From the NCBI GenBank assembly GCA_938028705.1, contig CALIZI010000305.1:1-33975 (forward strand): 33,975 nt of DNA, in the 5' to 3' direction. Positions within the stretch are counted from its first letter, which is position 1; the number at the start of each line of letters is the position of its first letter. Origin of the DNA: an uncultured Saprospiraceae bacterium (GTDB taxonomy: Bacteria > Bacteroidota > Bacteroidia > Chitinophagales > Saprospiraceae). Below are positions 25,090 to 32,586 of the stretch, piece by piece. A program made the position numbers and the translations under genes. A model generated the notes under the pieces. The model was given only the letters and a program-made list of their open reading frames with translations. It was not told the origin of the DNA and searched no databases.

Positions 25090-25917
25090 ATGTCCGACAA
25101 ACAACCATACGCACTGATAGAAAATTACCTAAAAGGTGAACTCGACGGAGATGCCCTCAACGATTTTGAGCAGCAACTCGAAGCTTCACCCGACCTTGCA
25201 CAAGAACTACAAATCCATCGTGAATTGTATAGCCATTTTAATGATGAAGTGCCTGATTATCAATTGGATAATGAAAAAAAGCAAGCATTAAAGGACTACG
25301 CACAGAGCGAAGAAGTCCGTGCATTTCAAGCAAAACTGGAATCGGCAAAACGAAATTTTCATAAAAAGGAAGTATCTGTAAAACCTACAAAAGTACGTTC
25401 ATTGCGGTGGCTGTATGCTGTTGCAGCGAGTATTGCGTTGCTCGTCGGCGGGTATTTCCTTGTTCAGCAAAATAGTACGCTTCAATCCGGTGATTTGTAT
25501 GCCGAAGTGGGAATACATGAGAAACTTTCCATCACCGAAATGAGTGAGAACGACGAGACACTTCAAGTCATAGAAAAGAATTTTAATCAAAAAAACTACG
25601 CCGAAGTGTTGAATGTATTGCCCGATTTTCTCAATACATTGCCTGATACAGATAAAAACTATTATAAGTTACTCCGCTCCAAAGGCATTGCTGAACTCGA
25701 AACCAATCAGTACGAAAAAGCCCTGCAAACTTTTGAGCGTTTGGCAAATAGCAATGCCTTAATCGCACCGCAAGGCAAGTGGTACGCTGTACTGACTTAT
25801 CTTAAAAAAGGTGATACTCAAAAATTCAAAACTAATCTAGAGGAATATATCAAACAAGGCTACACTTATAAAAAAGACCAGGCACTCGAACTTCAAAAGA
25901 ATGCTTCAATACGATAA
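25090..25917 (+). CDS. TPR-containing anti-sigma-like membrane protein
   Basis: This 275-residue protein starts at the ATG at 25090 (MSDKQPYALIENYLKGEL); a TTG at 25033 would add 19 residues but lies inside a hairpin. The N-terminal 60 residues (IENYLKGELDGDALNDFEQQLEASPDLAQEL) have the helical look of Bacteroidota anti-sigma domains, without the Cys/His zinc motif of ZAS proteins. One membrane helix follows (about 104-126, WLYAVAASIALLVGGYFLV), then a TPR-like periplasmic part (about 150-270, FNQKNYAEVLNVLPDFL, NQYEKALQTFERLA). The likely role is to hold the sigma factor at the membrane and respond to an envelope cue. That role is inferred from the neighbour gene and topology, not from a recognised domain. 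It ends about 130 bp before plsC. Confidence 0.75.
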   Translation: MSDKQPYALIENYLKGELDGDALNDFEQQLEASPDLAQELQIHRELYSHFNDEVPDYQLDNEKKQALKDYAQSEEVRAFQAKLESAKRNFHKKEVSVKPTKVRSLRWLYAVAASIALLVGGYFLVQQNSTLQSGDLYAEVGIHEKLSITEMSENDETLQVIEKNFNQKNYAEVLNVLPDFLNTLPDTDKNYYKLLRSKGIAELETNQYEKALQTFERLANSNALIAPQGKWYAVLTYLKKGDTQKFKTNLEEYIKQGYTYKKDQALELQKNASIR

Positions 25918-25941
25918 TGTTGCAATGTTTCAATGTCGTAG

Positions 25942-26037
25942 TGCGATAATGCTGTAATTCGATAATATTGGTAATGAGTGAACATTTTACAAAACTTATT
26001 CATTAATAAAGCATTACAACATTATTGCATTATCGCA
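25942..26037. repeat. Inverted repeat of TGCGATAATGC words upstream of plsC
   Basis: TGCGATAATGC (25942-25952) and GCATTATCGCA (26027-26037) are exact complements. Around them are further partial pairings such as TGTAAT/ATTACA. The right arm ends 9 bp before the ATG at 26047, so a folded leader could hide the start. Confidence 0.6.
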
Positions 26038-26046
26038 TTCAATCGA

Positions 26047-26784
26047 ATGAAACACTTTTTACGTTCCTTATGGTTTTTTTATAGCGTTAGCACATTTTTT
26101 ATAATGGTGACTATTTTCTTTCCGTTTTACCTGATAGCTTTTATTATTTTTGGAGAACGGGCAGTGCGTCCTTTGATATGGTTGAGCCATCGGGTGGTAG
26201 GACCTTTATCTTTGTCGCTGATGTTGATTTTCTTGAAAACGCATGGGCGAGAAAAGATTGACAACAAACAAACCTACGTTGTTGTCTGCAATCACCAATC
26301 GGCTATTGATGTCTTGTTATTTGCTGCCGGTCCGCTTTTTTTATTCAAATTTTTGGCTAAAAAAGAGATAGAAAAAATACCCCTTTTCGGATATATCGTC
26401 AATAAATTCTCCATCCTAATCAATCGAAGTAGCCCCGAATCCAGACAAGAAGGCGTGGAACGTATGAAGAAGGCTCTGCGCGAAGGTTTTTCTGTATTTA
26501 TCGCCCCCGAAGGCACACGTCATTATGATAATAACGGCAATGACATGCTCGCCAAATTCTACGATGGCGCATTTCGTTTGGCTATCGAAACAGGCACTCC
26601 CCTACTCGTCCAAACCCTCGCACATTCCGGCAAACTCAATAATCCTAATCGTAAATATGATATGTCGCCCGGGCTAGTACATTGCTATTTTGACACGCCG
26701 ATTGATACCACGAATATGACAATGGATGATATACCAACATTAAAAAAGCAGGTACGGGAAATGATGTTGAAATATTTGGTGTAG
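26047..26784 (+). CDS. plsC: 1-acyl-sn-glycerol-3-phosphate acyltransferase (PlsC family)
   Basis: This 245-residue membrane enzyme should transfer an acyl chain to lysophosphatidic acid to give phosphatidic acid, the precursor of membrane phospholipids. The catalytic motif is NHQSAID (His83, Asp88) and the second block is EGTR (155-158) within FIAPEGTRHYDNN. Two hydrophobic segments at the N terminus (about 8-30 and 45-62) anchor it in the inner membrane. I start it at the ATG at 26047 because the longer frame would begin at a GTG at 25978 inside an intergenic inverted repeat and add residues without family character. It follows the anti-sigma-like gene and may be read from the same promoter or its own. 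Length is normal. Other PLSC-domain acyltransferases, for example ones acting on amino lipids, cannot be excluded. Confidence 0.9.
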   Translation: MKHFLRSLWFFYSVSTFFIMVTIFFPFYLIAFIIFGERAVRPLIWLSHRVVGPLSLSLMLIFLKTHGREKIDNKQTYVVVCNHQSAIDVLLFAAGPLFLFKFLAKKEIEKIPLFGYIVNKFSILINRSSPESRQEGVERMKKALREGFSVFIAPEGTRHYDNNGNDMLAKFYDGAFRLAIETGTPLLVQTLAHSGKLNNPNRKYDMSPGLVHCYFDTPIDTTNMTMDDIPTLKKQVREMMLKYLV

Positions 26785-26838
26785 TGCCATGCCCCTTAAA
26801 TAACTATCCACTAAAATTGTGTAATTTACGTTCTTCAC

Positions 26839-26973
26839 TAACACCTTGTCCACTTTCTCCTTGCTCAAAACATTGTACTTGAGTATTTTTCAACAAAAAA
26901 GAAATTGCCGCAGGAGATGACCGATGAAGAACATGCGGAGTTTATGACTTGGAGTGGATGGAACAGTCAGTGA
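26839..26973 (+). pseudogene. Possible remnant of a short gene
   Basis: A frame from just after a stop at 26839 to a stop at 26971 reads, near its end, KKKLPQEMTDEEHAEFMTWSGW, which looks protein-like. It has no usable start except an internal ATG at 26917, which would give only 18 residues. It may be the tail of a lost small gene. I do not recognise the family. Confidence 0.2.
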
Positions 26974-27009
26974 GCGAAGTCGAATTTTAAAAAATAAAAC
27001 CATTCACAT

Positions 27010-28671
27010 TTACCCTTTCAAAAACTTCTTCACACCCAATACTTCTTTATTCTTTGTAGAAAATAATTTTAAAAAATACGTTCCTGCGGCTAGCGTATAA
27101 ATGTTGAGATTAAAGGTGTTGTTGCCTTTGTCCAAGTTTAATTCGCTGTGGCGAATCAGTCTGCCCGTAGCATCCAACAGTTGTACTTGGATGCTTTGGC
27201 TGGTCTCCGAATGCAGTTGACAATACAGCGTATATTGCGCCGGATTCGGATAGATATGTATGCCTTCAAAATCACCTTCCGGTGGCGTAGTATCGGTAGT
27301 GGTATGATAGTCGTCATTAATGATGCGTATGAGCGGATGTACAAAGTCTTGAAAATCAACGGCTTCAATAGTTGTTTCATCAGCATCCATCCAATCTACC
27401 AATAGCGTACCAAATACCTGTCGGTAATCCGTTTGTACAGTCAAATTGCCTGTATTATCAAGATTATTCAAATCCACATCGCCTAATACGCCGGGTTGCA
27501 CCGCCTTGCCAAAGACCAACATAGGCGCAGCCGTTCCGTGGTCCGTACCATGATTGCTATTGGAATACGGACGACGACCAAACTCCGAAAATGTACAGGC
27601 TACAACGTCCTCCTCTTTGCCCGAAGCCGCCAAATCATCTATAAAAGCCTTGATAGCCGTACTCAAATGGTAGAGCAACGCAGCATGATAACCATAGGTG
27701 GTATTGCCTTGAATGGCTTGTGCATTATGCGTATCAAAACCATGTAAACGCACCAGATAAATTTTGGTTTGACAACCGCCATTGATAAGTCGGGCAACGG
27801 TTTGCAACTGCCATGCAAGCGGATTGACGACTATCTCAGGGGCAGTCGGTCCGGCATATTCCTGTACGCCTTGTGTCGGGTAAATCGCGTAATTTGCGCC
27901 TGCATTATGGCGCAATTCCAATTGGGCAGCATACTGATTGGCATTTTGATAAAGGTCGATGATATGGCGCAACTCATCGCCATAATAGTTGTCCGGAATT
28001 TCATTGGGCGCACCACCGCCTAAACCGGAAATGAGGGTATTAAAATTGGCAGGGTCATTATTAGCGAGTGCAGCAGCGATACCCTCTTCGCGATGAAAAC
28101 CGAGCGATACCGTCATACCAATCTCCAAACCAAGTGGATCGGGCATATCCGCAGAGGGATAGTCTGTTGGATAATTCGGGTAAATATGATCTAAATAACG
28201 CCCCATCCAACCGGAGTTTTTGTACTCGTCGTAGTCACCGCCCATCATCCAAATATCGCGTCCGCGAAAATGTGATTTATTGACATTCTCGTAGCCCACC
28301 GATTGTATGATTCGCATTTTCCCTTCATCATATAGTGCTTTCAAAGCACTCATATCAGGGTGCAAACCAATGCGTTGATTGTGTGGCAAAGTGCTGTCCA
28401 ATTCGATGTACCTTCTCGCGCCCGAATCAGGTATTGCAATATTTTGTCGCAAATCAAAATACCGCCCATACTGCGGAATCGGTACGAGCATATTCAAACC
28501 GTCATTACCACCATGCAATTCTATCAAGACCAATTTTCGATTGTCGAAAGGACCATTTAACTGACTCAATACGCCTTGTGCGCCAAAGGCTTTCATTTGC
28601 ACACCATTCAACATGAAAGGTGCAACCACCGATGCCTGTGCTATATTTTTAATGAAATTCCGTCTTTTCAT
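27010..28671 (-). CDS. DUF1501 protein with T9SS sorting domain
   Basis: This 553-residue exported protein begins MKRRNFIKNIAQASVVAPFML, a signal of the type common in DUF1501 proteins (Tat-like but lacking a twin Arg followed by the full consensus). Family blocks seen are LVLIELHGGNDGLNMLVP (about 47-64), HPDMSALKALYDEGKM, HGFDTHNAQ and CTFSEFGRRPYSNSNHGTDHG, placing it in the sulfatase/alkaline-phosphatase-like fold; the conserved His and Asp residues are present. The function of DUF1501 is unknown, and in many Bacteroidota it sits beside a DUF1800 gene, absent here. The last 80 residues form a T9SS type A sorting domain (HIYPNPAQYTLYCQL to the end), so it goes to the surface. A TACCTTTG box at 28734-28741 likely drives it. 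Confidence 0.9.
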   Translation of the reverse strand: MKRRNFIKNIAQASVVAPFMLNGVQMKAFGAQGVLSQLNGPFDNRKLVLIELHGGNDGLNMLVPIPQYGRYFDLRQNIAIPDSGARRYIELDSTLPHNQRIGLHPDMSALKALYDEGKMRIIQSVGYENVNKSHFRGRDIWMMGGDYDEYKNSGWMGRYLDHIYPNYPTDYPSADMPDPLGLEIGMTVSLGFHREEGIAAALANNDPANFNTLISGLGGGAPNEIPDNYYGDELRHIIDLYQNANQYAAQLELRHNAGANYAIYPTQGVQEYAGPTAPEIVVNPLAWQLQTVARLINGGCQTKIYLVRLHGFDTHNAQAIQGNTTYGYHAALLYHLSTAIKAFIDDLAASGKEEDVVACTFSEFGRRPYSNSNHGTDHGTAAPMLVFGKAVQPGVLGDVDLNNLDNTGNLTVQTDYRQVFGTLLVDWMDADETTIEAVDFQDFVHPLIRIINDDYHTTTDTTPPEGDFEGIHIYPNPAQYTLYCQLHSETSQSIQVQLLDATGRLIRHSELNLDKGNNTFNLNIYTLAAGTYFLKLFSTKNKEVLGVKKFLKG

Positions 28672-28679
28672 GTGTTCGT

Positions 28680-28728
28680 GATTCGTGGATTCGATACTCG
28701 TAATTCGCTACTCGTAACTCGCTACTTT
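28680..28728. repeat. Reiterated TACTCGTAA/TTCGCTAC words in the DUF1501 leader
   Basis: Words such as GATTCG, CTCGTAA and TCGCTACTCG recur within 50 bp between the promoter box and the start codon. The same words, inverted, recur near 30977-30992 and 31117-31132. Confidence 0.45.
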
Positions 28729-28733
28729 CCATA

Positions 28734-28741
28734 CAAAGGTA
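28734..28741 (-). promoter_or_regulatory. Putative -7 box of the DUF1501 gene
   Basis: On the minus strand this reads TACCTTTG, matching TAnnTTTG, about 63 bp before the ATG at 28671. No convincing -33 TTTG is visible. Confidence 0.5.
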
Positions 28742-28804
28742 TATATTTTTTTAGAATTTTTACAGGTGGGATTGGAAGGTGAAAAATAGCGTTGGTTTTT
28801 TAGG

Positions 28805-28844
28805 CATAAAAAAAGGAGAAAACCGTTGACCGATTTTCTCCTTT
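28805..28844 (-). terminator. Terminator of the small Lys/Ala-rich gene
   Basis: AAAGGAGAAAACCG (28812-28825) and CGATTTTCTCCTTT (28831-28844) pair with one mismatch that is a G-U wobble on the minus strand. A run of seven T follows on that strand. It is 25 bp after the stop codon. Confidence 0.9.
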
Positions 28845-28868
28845 GTATTTTTTGTGTCTTGTCTTGAA

Positions 28869-29177
28869 TTAGCCTTTTGCTTGTTTTCTCAATTTCTCTA
28901 ATTTCTTTGCTTCTTTTTCACGTTTTTTAGCGGCTTTTTCTGCTTTTCTGGCAGCTTTCGCAGCTTTTTTCTCTGCCTTCAATTGCTTCTTTTTTGCTTT
29001 TTCGGCATCTTTTTCAGCTTTTAAGGCTTTTTGAGCTGTTTTTAAATCTGCTTTTTCTGCTTTCATTTCTGCCCTCTGTTTTTTGACTATCTCTTTAGTG
29101 CTTTGAGCAGAAACGGTCTGTGCAGACAAGCATAAGGCGAATATCGCCATGACGAAAAATTTAATACGTAATTTCAT
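28869..29177 (-). CDS. Small exported Lys/Ala/Glu-rich coiled-coil protein
   Basis: This 102-residue protein has a clear signal peptide (residues about 1-24, FFVMAIFALCLSAQTVSAQ). The mature part is a single highly charged helix rich in KAEK, KKAAK and KREKEAKK words, predicted to be a long coiled coil or single alpha helix with a strong positive charge. I do not recognise a family; low complexity makes homology searches unreliable. It has its own strong terminator and a 250-bp upstream gap with a 25-bp minisatellite, so it is probably monocistronic. A periplasmic role in binding acidic polymers or the outer membrane is possible but speculative. Confidence 0.7.
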   Translation of the reverse strand: MKLRIKFFVMAIFALCLSAQTVSAQSTKEIVKKQRAEMKAEKADLKTAQKALKAEKDAEKAKKKQLKAEKKAAKAARKAEKAAKKREKEAKKLEKLRKQAKG

Positions 29178-29222
29178 AATTTTTTTATTAAAAATTTAGT
29201 TAATCGGGTGTCTGATTTGTTG

Positions 29223-29358
29223 GTTTATGGAGTTTATGAAGTGATTAGTTTATAGAGTTTATAGAGTGATTAGTTTATAAAGTTTATAGAGTGATTAGTT
29301 TATAAAGTTTATAGAGTGATTAGTTTATAAAGTTTATAGAGTGATTAGTTTATAGAGT
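29223..29358. repeat. 25-bp minisatellite, four full units plus degenerate ends
   Basis: GATTAGTTTATAAAGTTTAT plus AGAGT recurs with starts at 29243, 29268, 29293, 29318 and 29343, exactly 25 bp apart. The first full unit reads TATAGAG where later ones read TATAAAG. Degenerate half-units flank both sides. The array lies between nadC and the small exported protein gene. Confidence 0.95.
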
Positions 29359-29397
29359 GATGATTAACGAAGGTTTTGCGACATGCAAAACTGATAG

Positions 29398-29425
29398 GCT
29401 TTATAAACTCTATAAACTCAATAAA
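29398..29425. repeat. Inverted partner of the minisatellite next to the nadC stop
   Basis: CTTTATAAACTCTATAAACT (29399-29418) is complementary to the AGTTTATAGAGTTTATA words of the array at 29223-29358. On the nadC strand this allows a hairpin immediately after the stop codon, which could serve as its terminator. Confidence 0.75.
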
Positions 29426-30298
29426 CTACCCGATTACTTTCAAACTCAGGTCTTTGCTATGGTAGGAGTGGGTCAATGCACCTACGGAAATATAGTCAAC
29501 TCCTGTCTCAGCTATTGGACGGACGGTTTGGAGATTGACACCGCCGGAAGCCTCTGTATTAAAGGTTTCACCAATCAATTCAACGGCTTCGCGTGTTGTT
29601 TTTAAATCAAAATTATCGAGCATGATCTGTGTTACAATTCCCTTGCCAACTTGCATGACTTCGCGTACCTCGTCAAGGTTGCGGGTTTCGATAGTGAAAC
29701 CGAGTTGTAAGCCTTTTTGTGCTTGATAATCGCGTACACTTTGAATGGCTTGAGTGATACCTCCGCAAGCGTCAACGTGGTTGTCTTTCACCATAATCCA
29801 ATCGTACAAACCAAAACGATAATTGGTCGCACCGCCTATACGTACCGCCCATTTTTCAAGGAAACGCAGCATCGGCGTAGTCTTGCGCGTATCGAGCAAT
29901 ACGGCTGATGTGCCTTCAATTTTATCCACAAATTGACGACTCAAAGTCGCTATACCACTCATGCGCTGCATGGCATTGAGCGAGAGGCGTTCTGCCATAA
30001 GCAAAGCACGCGAATTGCACTCCACCGTAAAGGCAATATCACCATATTTGGCGGCTGTACCATCGGGCATCATGAGCTGAAAGTTAGTGCTGTCATCTAC
30101 AGTTTTGAAGATGCGCTCGGCAAGTGCTATGCCTGCAAGTACACATTCGGATTTGACCAACAAACGCGCCTTAGTACGTGCATCGGCAGGTATGCAAGCG
30201 AGTGAAGTATGGTCACCTTCCCCTACATCTTCCGCGAAAGAGCGTTTGATAAAATCATTGATTTGCAGGTCGGTGGGTTCTTGAATTAAGTGTTGCAT
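29426..30298 (-). CDS. nadC: Nicotinate-nucleotide pyrophosphorylase (carboxylating)
   Basis: This 290-residue cytoplasmic enzyme (quinolinate phosphoribosyltransferase) converts quinolinate and PRPP to nicotinate mononucleotide, CO2 and pyrophosphate in de novo NAD synthesis. Family motifs are present in order: EDVGEGDHTS (about 16-25), ERLSLNAMQRMSGIAT, LDTRKTTPMLRFLEKWAV with the substrate-binding Arg/Lys residues, GGATNYRFGLYDWIMVKDNH, MLDNF, EASGGVNLQTV and DYISVGALTHS. Length is typical. The start ATG at 30298 is only 7 bp from a perfect 31-bp hairpin (30306-30390), an unusual arrangement. It follows a DUF4783-type gene on the same strand, a pairing known in Bacteroidota, but a terminator lies between them. 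No promoter box is visible for nadC itself. Confidence 0.96.
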   Translation of the reverse strand: MQHLIQEPTDLQINDFIKRSFAEDVGEGDHTSLACIPADARTKARLLVKSECVLAGIALAERIFKTVDDSTNFQLMMPDGTAAKYGDIAFTVECNSRALLMAERLSLNAMQRMSGIATLSRQFVDKIEGTSAVLLDTRKTTPMLRFLEKWAVRIGGATNYRFGLYDWIMVKDNHVDACGGITQAIQSVRDYQAQKGLQLGFTIETRNLDEVREVMQVGKGIVTQIMLDNFDLKTTREAVELIGETFNTEASGGVNLQTVRPIAETGVDYISVGALTHSYHSKDLSLKVIG

Positions 30299-30305
30299 GT
30301 TGTTA

Positions 30306-30390
30306 GTGTTGGAGTGTTGATGTGTTGATGTGTTGTGGTGTCAAAAGGCTTAAAACTTCAACACATCAACACATCAACACTCCAACACTC
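30306..30390. repeat. Perfect 31-bp inverted repeat upstream of nadC
   Basis: Arms 30306-30336 and 30360-30390 are exact complements over 31 bp, built from GTGTTGAT words, with a 23-nt loop. The inner end of the left arm lies away from nadC; its outer end is 7 bp from the nadC start codon. Confidence 0.95.
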
Positions 30391-30395
30391 AAATA

Positions 30396-30427
30396 AAAAA
30401 AGACATCCTGCGGGATGCCTTTTTTAT
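30396..30427. terminator. Bidirectional intrinsic terminator
   Basis: GACATCC (30403-30409) pairs with GGATGCC (30414-30420) with one mismatch and a 4-nt loop. A run of A precedes it and a run of T follows, so it works on both strands. It ends the DUF4783-type gene. Confidence 0.8.
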
Positions 30428-30446
30428 TCATCATTTTCAAAATTTT

Positions 30447-30821
30447 CTATTCTTCTTCGATGCCGAGTTCTTGAATGAGCAACCCATTATCGGTTTGTTT
30501 TGAGTAAAAACTGACGCGGTAGGTTTCGTCGTTAATTCGCATATCACCAATGCAGTAATATAATGCTTTGTTGTTGGTGCCTTTATGAACAAGTTTGAAA
30601 GATTTGGGAGGATATTCCACAAAAAACTTTTTCACTACCTGCTCGGCTTGCGATTTGCTGTAAATACCTTCGTCGTCGAGTACAATGAGTTCTACATTTT
30701 CATCAAAATATTCGGCGAGTGTGGCAGCATCTCCTGAACTCAATGCCTTCGCAATGACCGTAAAATCGGGCGTAGTTTGCGTAACAGGGGCGAGCATCAG
30801 TACGAAAAGGAGTATTTTCAT
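30447..30821 (-). CDS. DUF4783-type exported small protein
   Basis: This 124-residue protein starts with a short hydrophobic signal (ILLFVLMLAPVTQ). The rest has an NTF2-like alpha+beta pattern: FTVIAKALSSGDAATLAEYFDENVEL, then an acidic turn, a KSQAEQVVKKFF helix and strands ending NGLLIQELGIEE. This matches my memory of the DUF4783 family, which in Bacteroidota is often found next to nadC. The function is unknown; NTF2-like folds often bind small molecules. The protein is of full length and no residue looks lost. Its terminator at 30396-30427 separates it from nadC. Confidence 0.8.
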   Translation of the reverse strand: MKILLFVLMLAPVTQTTPDFTVIAKALSSGDAATLAEYFDENVELIVLDDEGIYSKSQAEQVVKKFFVEYPPKSFKLVHKGTNNKALYYCIGDMRINDETYRVSFYSKQTDNGLLIQELGIEEE

Positions 30822-31128
30822 TATTTAAATTTAAAATTTAATTTGTGATAATTCAGAGAAATGAACAACAATTAATTTATACGGTTCATCTTTTTTCTGA
30901 CAAAATAATTTTCTTGTTCTATTCTGAATGTCAATTATCCTCTAAATTACTAATTCTATGCCAATTTTTGTAGTAAGTAGCGAGTAGCGAGTGAACGAGT
31001 AGCAAGTTATTTATTTTTTTTATATTAAAAATACTGTAAGTTAATTTTATTAAATTTTTGATAATTAATTTATTATAAAATATTTTTAATAAAATATAAT
31101 TAAAAAAAATAATAAAACTCGCTATTCG
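30822..31128. other. AT-rich gap between HTTM and DUF4783-type genes
   Basis: The gap is very AT-rich (31010-31116 is nearly all A and T). It carries the GTAGCGAGTAGCGAGT word block (30977-30992) and its imperfect inverse (31117-31132), which overlaps the HTTM stop codon. The two pair at 14 of 16 positions. No gene is visible. Confidence 0.6.
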
Positions 31129-32502
31129 CTATTTTAACTGCTTTATCCATTTTGAATGTCGAAAAGGATGTATCGGTACACGCGACAGGTCTTTATCCGG
31201 CGGCACAATGGCTTGTGAAGGATGTACACCCATAAATCTGACTTTAAAATCTGCGACTACTTGCGGGTTGCTAATACCCTGCTCTAAGGCTGCCGATTTG
31301 AGCCTACGGGCAAGGGGCGGAATCATATCAGGGTAGTATATAAGGTTGTTGTATTGTTTGGGCGAGAGCATTTTAGCGACTTCTACGGGATATTTTTCGC
31401 CGGTTTCATTTTTTATAAAAAAATCAATATCAGCTTCTTTCAACATGATTTTCATGCGCCATGCAAAGCGTTGTCCTTCGCCGGTCCAATCTACATGTCC
31501 GGGATAGAGCAAGTGCCGAAAAGGGAAAAGGAACTGAAAAACCAAATATGCTATGATAAGACGGTGGACGACTGACGGTGAACGACTGACGGATTCAGCG
31601 GTGGACTGTGAATTGTTGGCTATGGATTGTCTGCTAAAGAGTTTTGCAGGTGTATCGGGTTCGAGAAACAGGACGATAGTAGAGAGGAGTAGGAGCGGAA
31701 AAATACCAATTTCGCCGATGTTCCAGAATAGCCAAAAATTCAAAAAATTAAACCCGACCAATGCAATGATACCTATAATACGAGTACGCTTGTACCAAAG
31801 TAAAAAACCTACGGAAAGGTCAACAATAAGTCCGCCGTAAGAGAAAAATGCCGCGACTGCCGTACTTCGTAAAAAGGCTAATCCTGAGATGTCAGCTTTC
31901 ATATTCAGAATATACTCCATCGGTTGGAAATGTACAAGCCAATAAGGGTTGAGTTTGTTGAGTCCGGCAATGAAAAAGACGATAACAATTTGGGCTTTGA
32001 GTATAAAGGTTTGCCAATTAGGAATATTGTATATTATTTTTTTTTTATTATTTTTGTTTCTGATGTTTTTTGCTAATGTTCCCCAAGCATCTCCTTTAAC
32101 CAATAGTAACAACAAACAAATAAGACTGATTAGGTAATAATGATTATTAAAAAAGCCTTTGTCTATTAGCCACAAGTAGCTGAAACTTATCAAAAATATC
32201 AATATACCTAAGCGATATAAAAAACCAAGTGTAATGAGTGTGGATGCCAATAGCATTACCCACATCAGTGCGTGCATGAAAGGCGAGGGTAATGGCTCCA
32301 CGAATTGAAAAAAGTAGTATTTAAAATGTATAATAGGTTCAATAACATGGTGTTGTACGAAATTTGTATGGATAAAATATGCAGTTTGTATGAACATCAC
32401 CACACCAAATAGTATTCTGAATAATCCCAAAGAGGAAGGATGTACAGGTTTAGAGAAATAAGCTGCAATACGATGAAAAAATTGACCTTTTGATATATCC
32501 AA
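31129..32502 (-). CDS. HTTM-domain integral membrane protein
   Basis: This 457-residue protein has about eight hydrophobic helices over residues 18-330, beginning SSLGLFRILFGVVMFIQTAYF, the opening typical of HTTM proteins, the family of vitamin-K-dependent gamma-carboxylase-like membrane proteins. After the last helix (about 315-330) comes a soluble tail of about 120 residues rich in basic residues, including FAWRMKIMLKEADIDF, which resembles the post-membrane part of the family. The substrate is unknown in most bacterial members; carboxylase activity should not be assumed. The start at 32502 is TTG; I find no in-frame ATG upstream, and the next Met lies inside helix 1. A TATCTTTG box at 32561-32568 fits as promoter. 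It is divergent from the PAS gene. Confidence 0.85.
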   Translation of the reverse strand: MDISKGQFFHRIAAYFSKPVHPSSLGLFRILFGVVMFIQTAYFIHTNFVQHHVIEPIIHFKYYFFQFVEPLPSPFMHALMWVMLLASTLITLGFLYRLGILIFLISFSYLWLIDKGFFNNHYYLISLICLLLLLVKGDAWGTLAKNIRNKNNKKKIIYNIPNWQTFILKAQIVIVFFIAGLNKLNPYWLVHFQPMEYILNMKADISGLAFLRSTAVAAFFSYGGLIVDLSVGFLLWYKRTRIIGIIALVGFNFLNFWLFWNIGEIGIFPLLLLSTIVLFLEPDTPAKLFSRQSIANNSQSTAESVSRSPSVVHRLIIAYLVFQFLFPFRHLLYPGHVDWTGEGQRFAWRMKIMLKEADIDFFIKNETGEKYPVEVAKMLSPKQYNNLIYYPDMIPPLARRLKSAALEQGISNPQVVADFKVRFMGVHPSQAIVPPDKDLSRVPIHPFRHSKWIKQLK

Positions 32503-32560
32503 ACTAAGATGTTTTATCTGTAAAAATGTGTCTCTATGTATAGTTGTACTTCAACTATTT

Positions 32561-32568
32561 CAAAGATA
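32561..32568 (-). promoter_or_regulatory. Putative -7 box of the HTTM gene
   Basis: On the minus strand this reads TATCTTTG, matching TAnnTTTG, about 58 bp before the TTG start at 32502. It lies just upstream of the ATG I chose for the divergent PAS gene, so the longer PAS start at 32536 would overlap it. Confidence 0.5.
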
Positions 32569-32586
32569 CCAAAAAACTACACCACC

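Noticed and set aside
5778-25917. A CRISPR type III-E-like CHAT/sigma system
   Set aside because: A TPR-CHAT protease and an ECF sigma factor share the window, but no Cas effector, array or Csx30-like gene is present, and the CHAT protein appears to be exported.
29243-29342. 25-bp repeats as a possible CRISPR array
   Set aside because: The units follow one another with no spacers, and no cas gene is nearby. It is a plain minisatellite.
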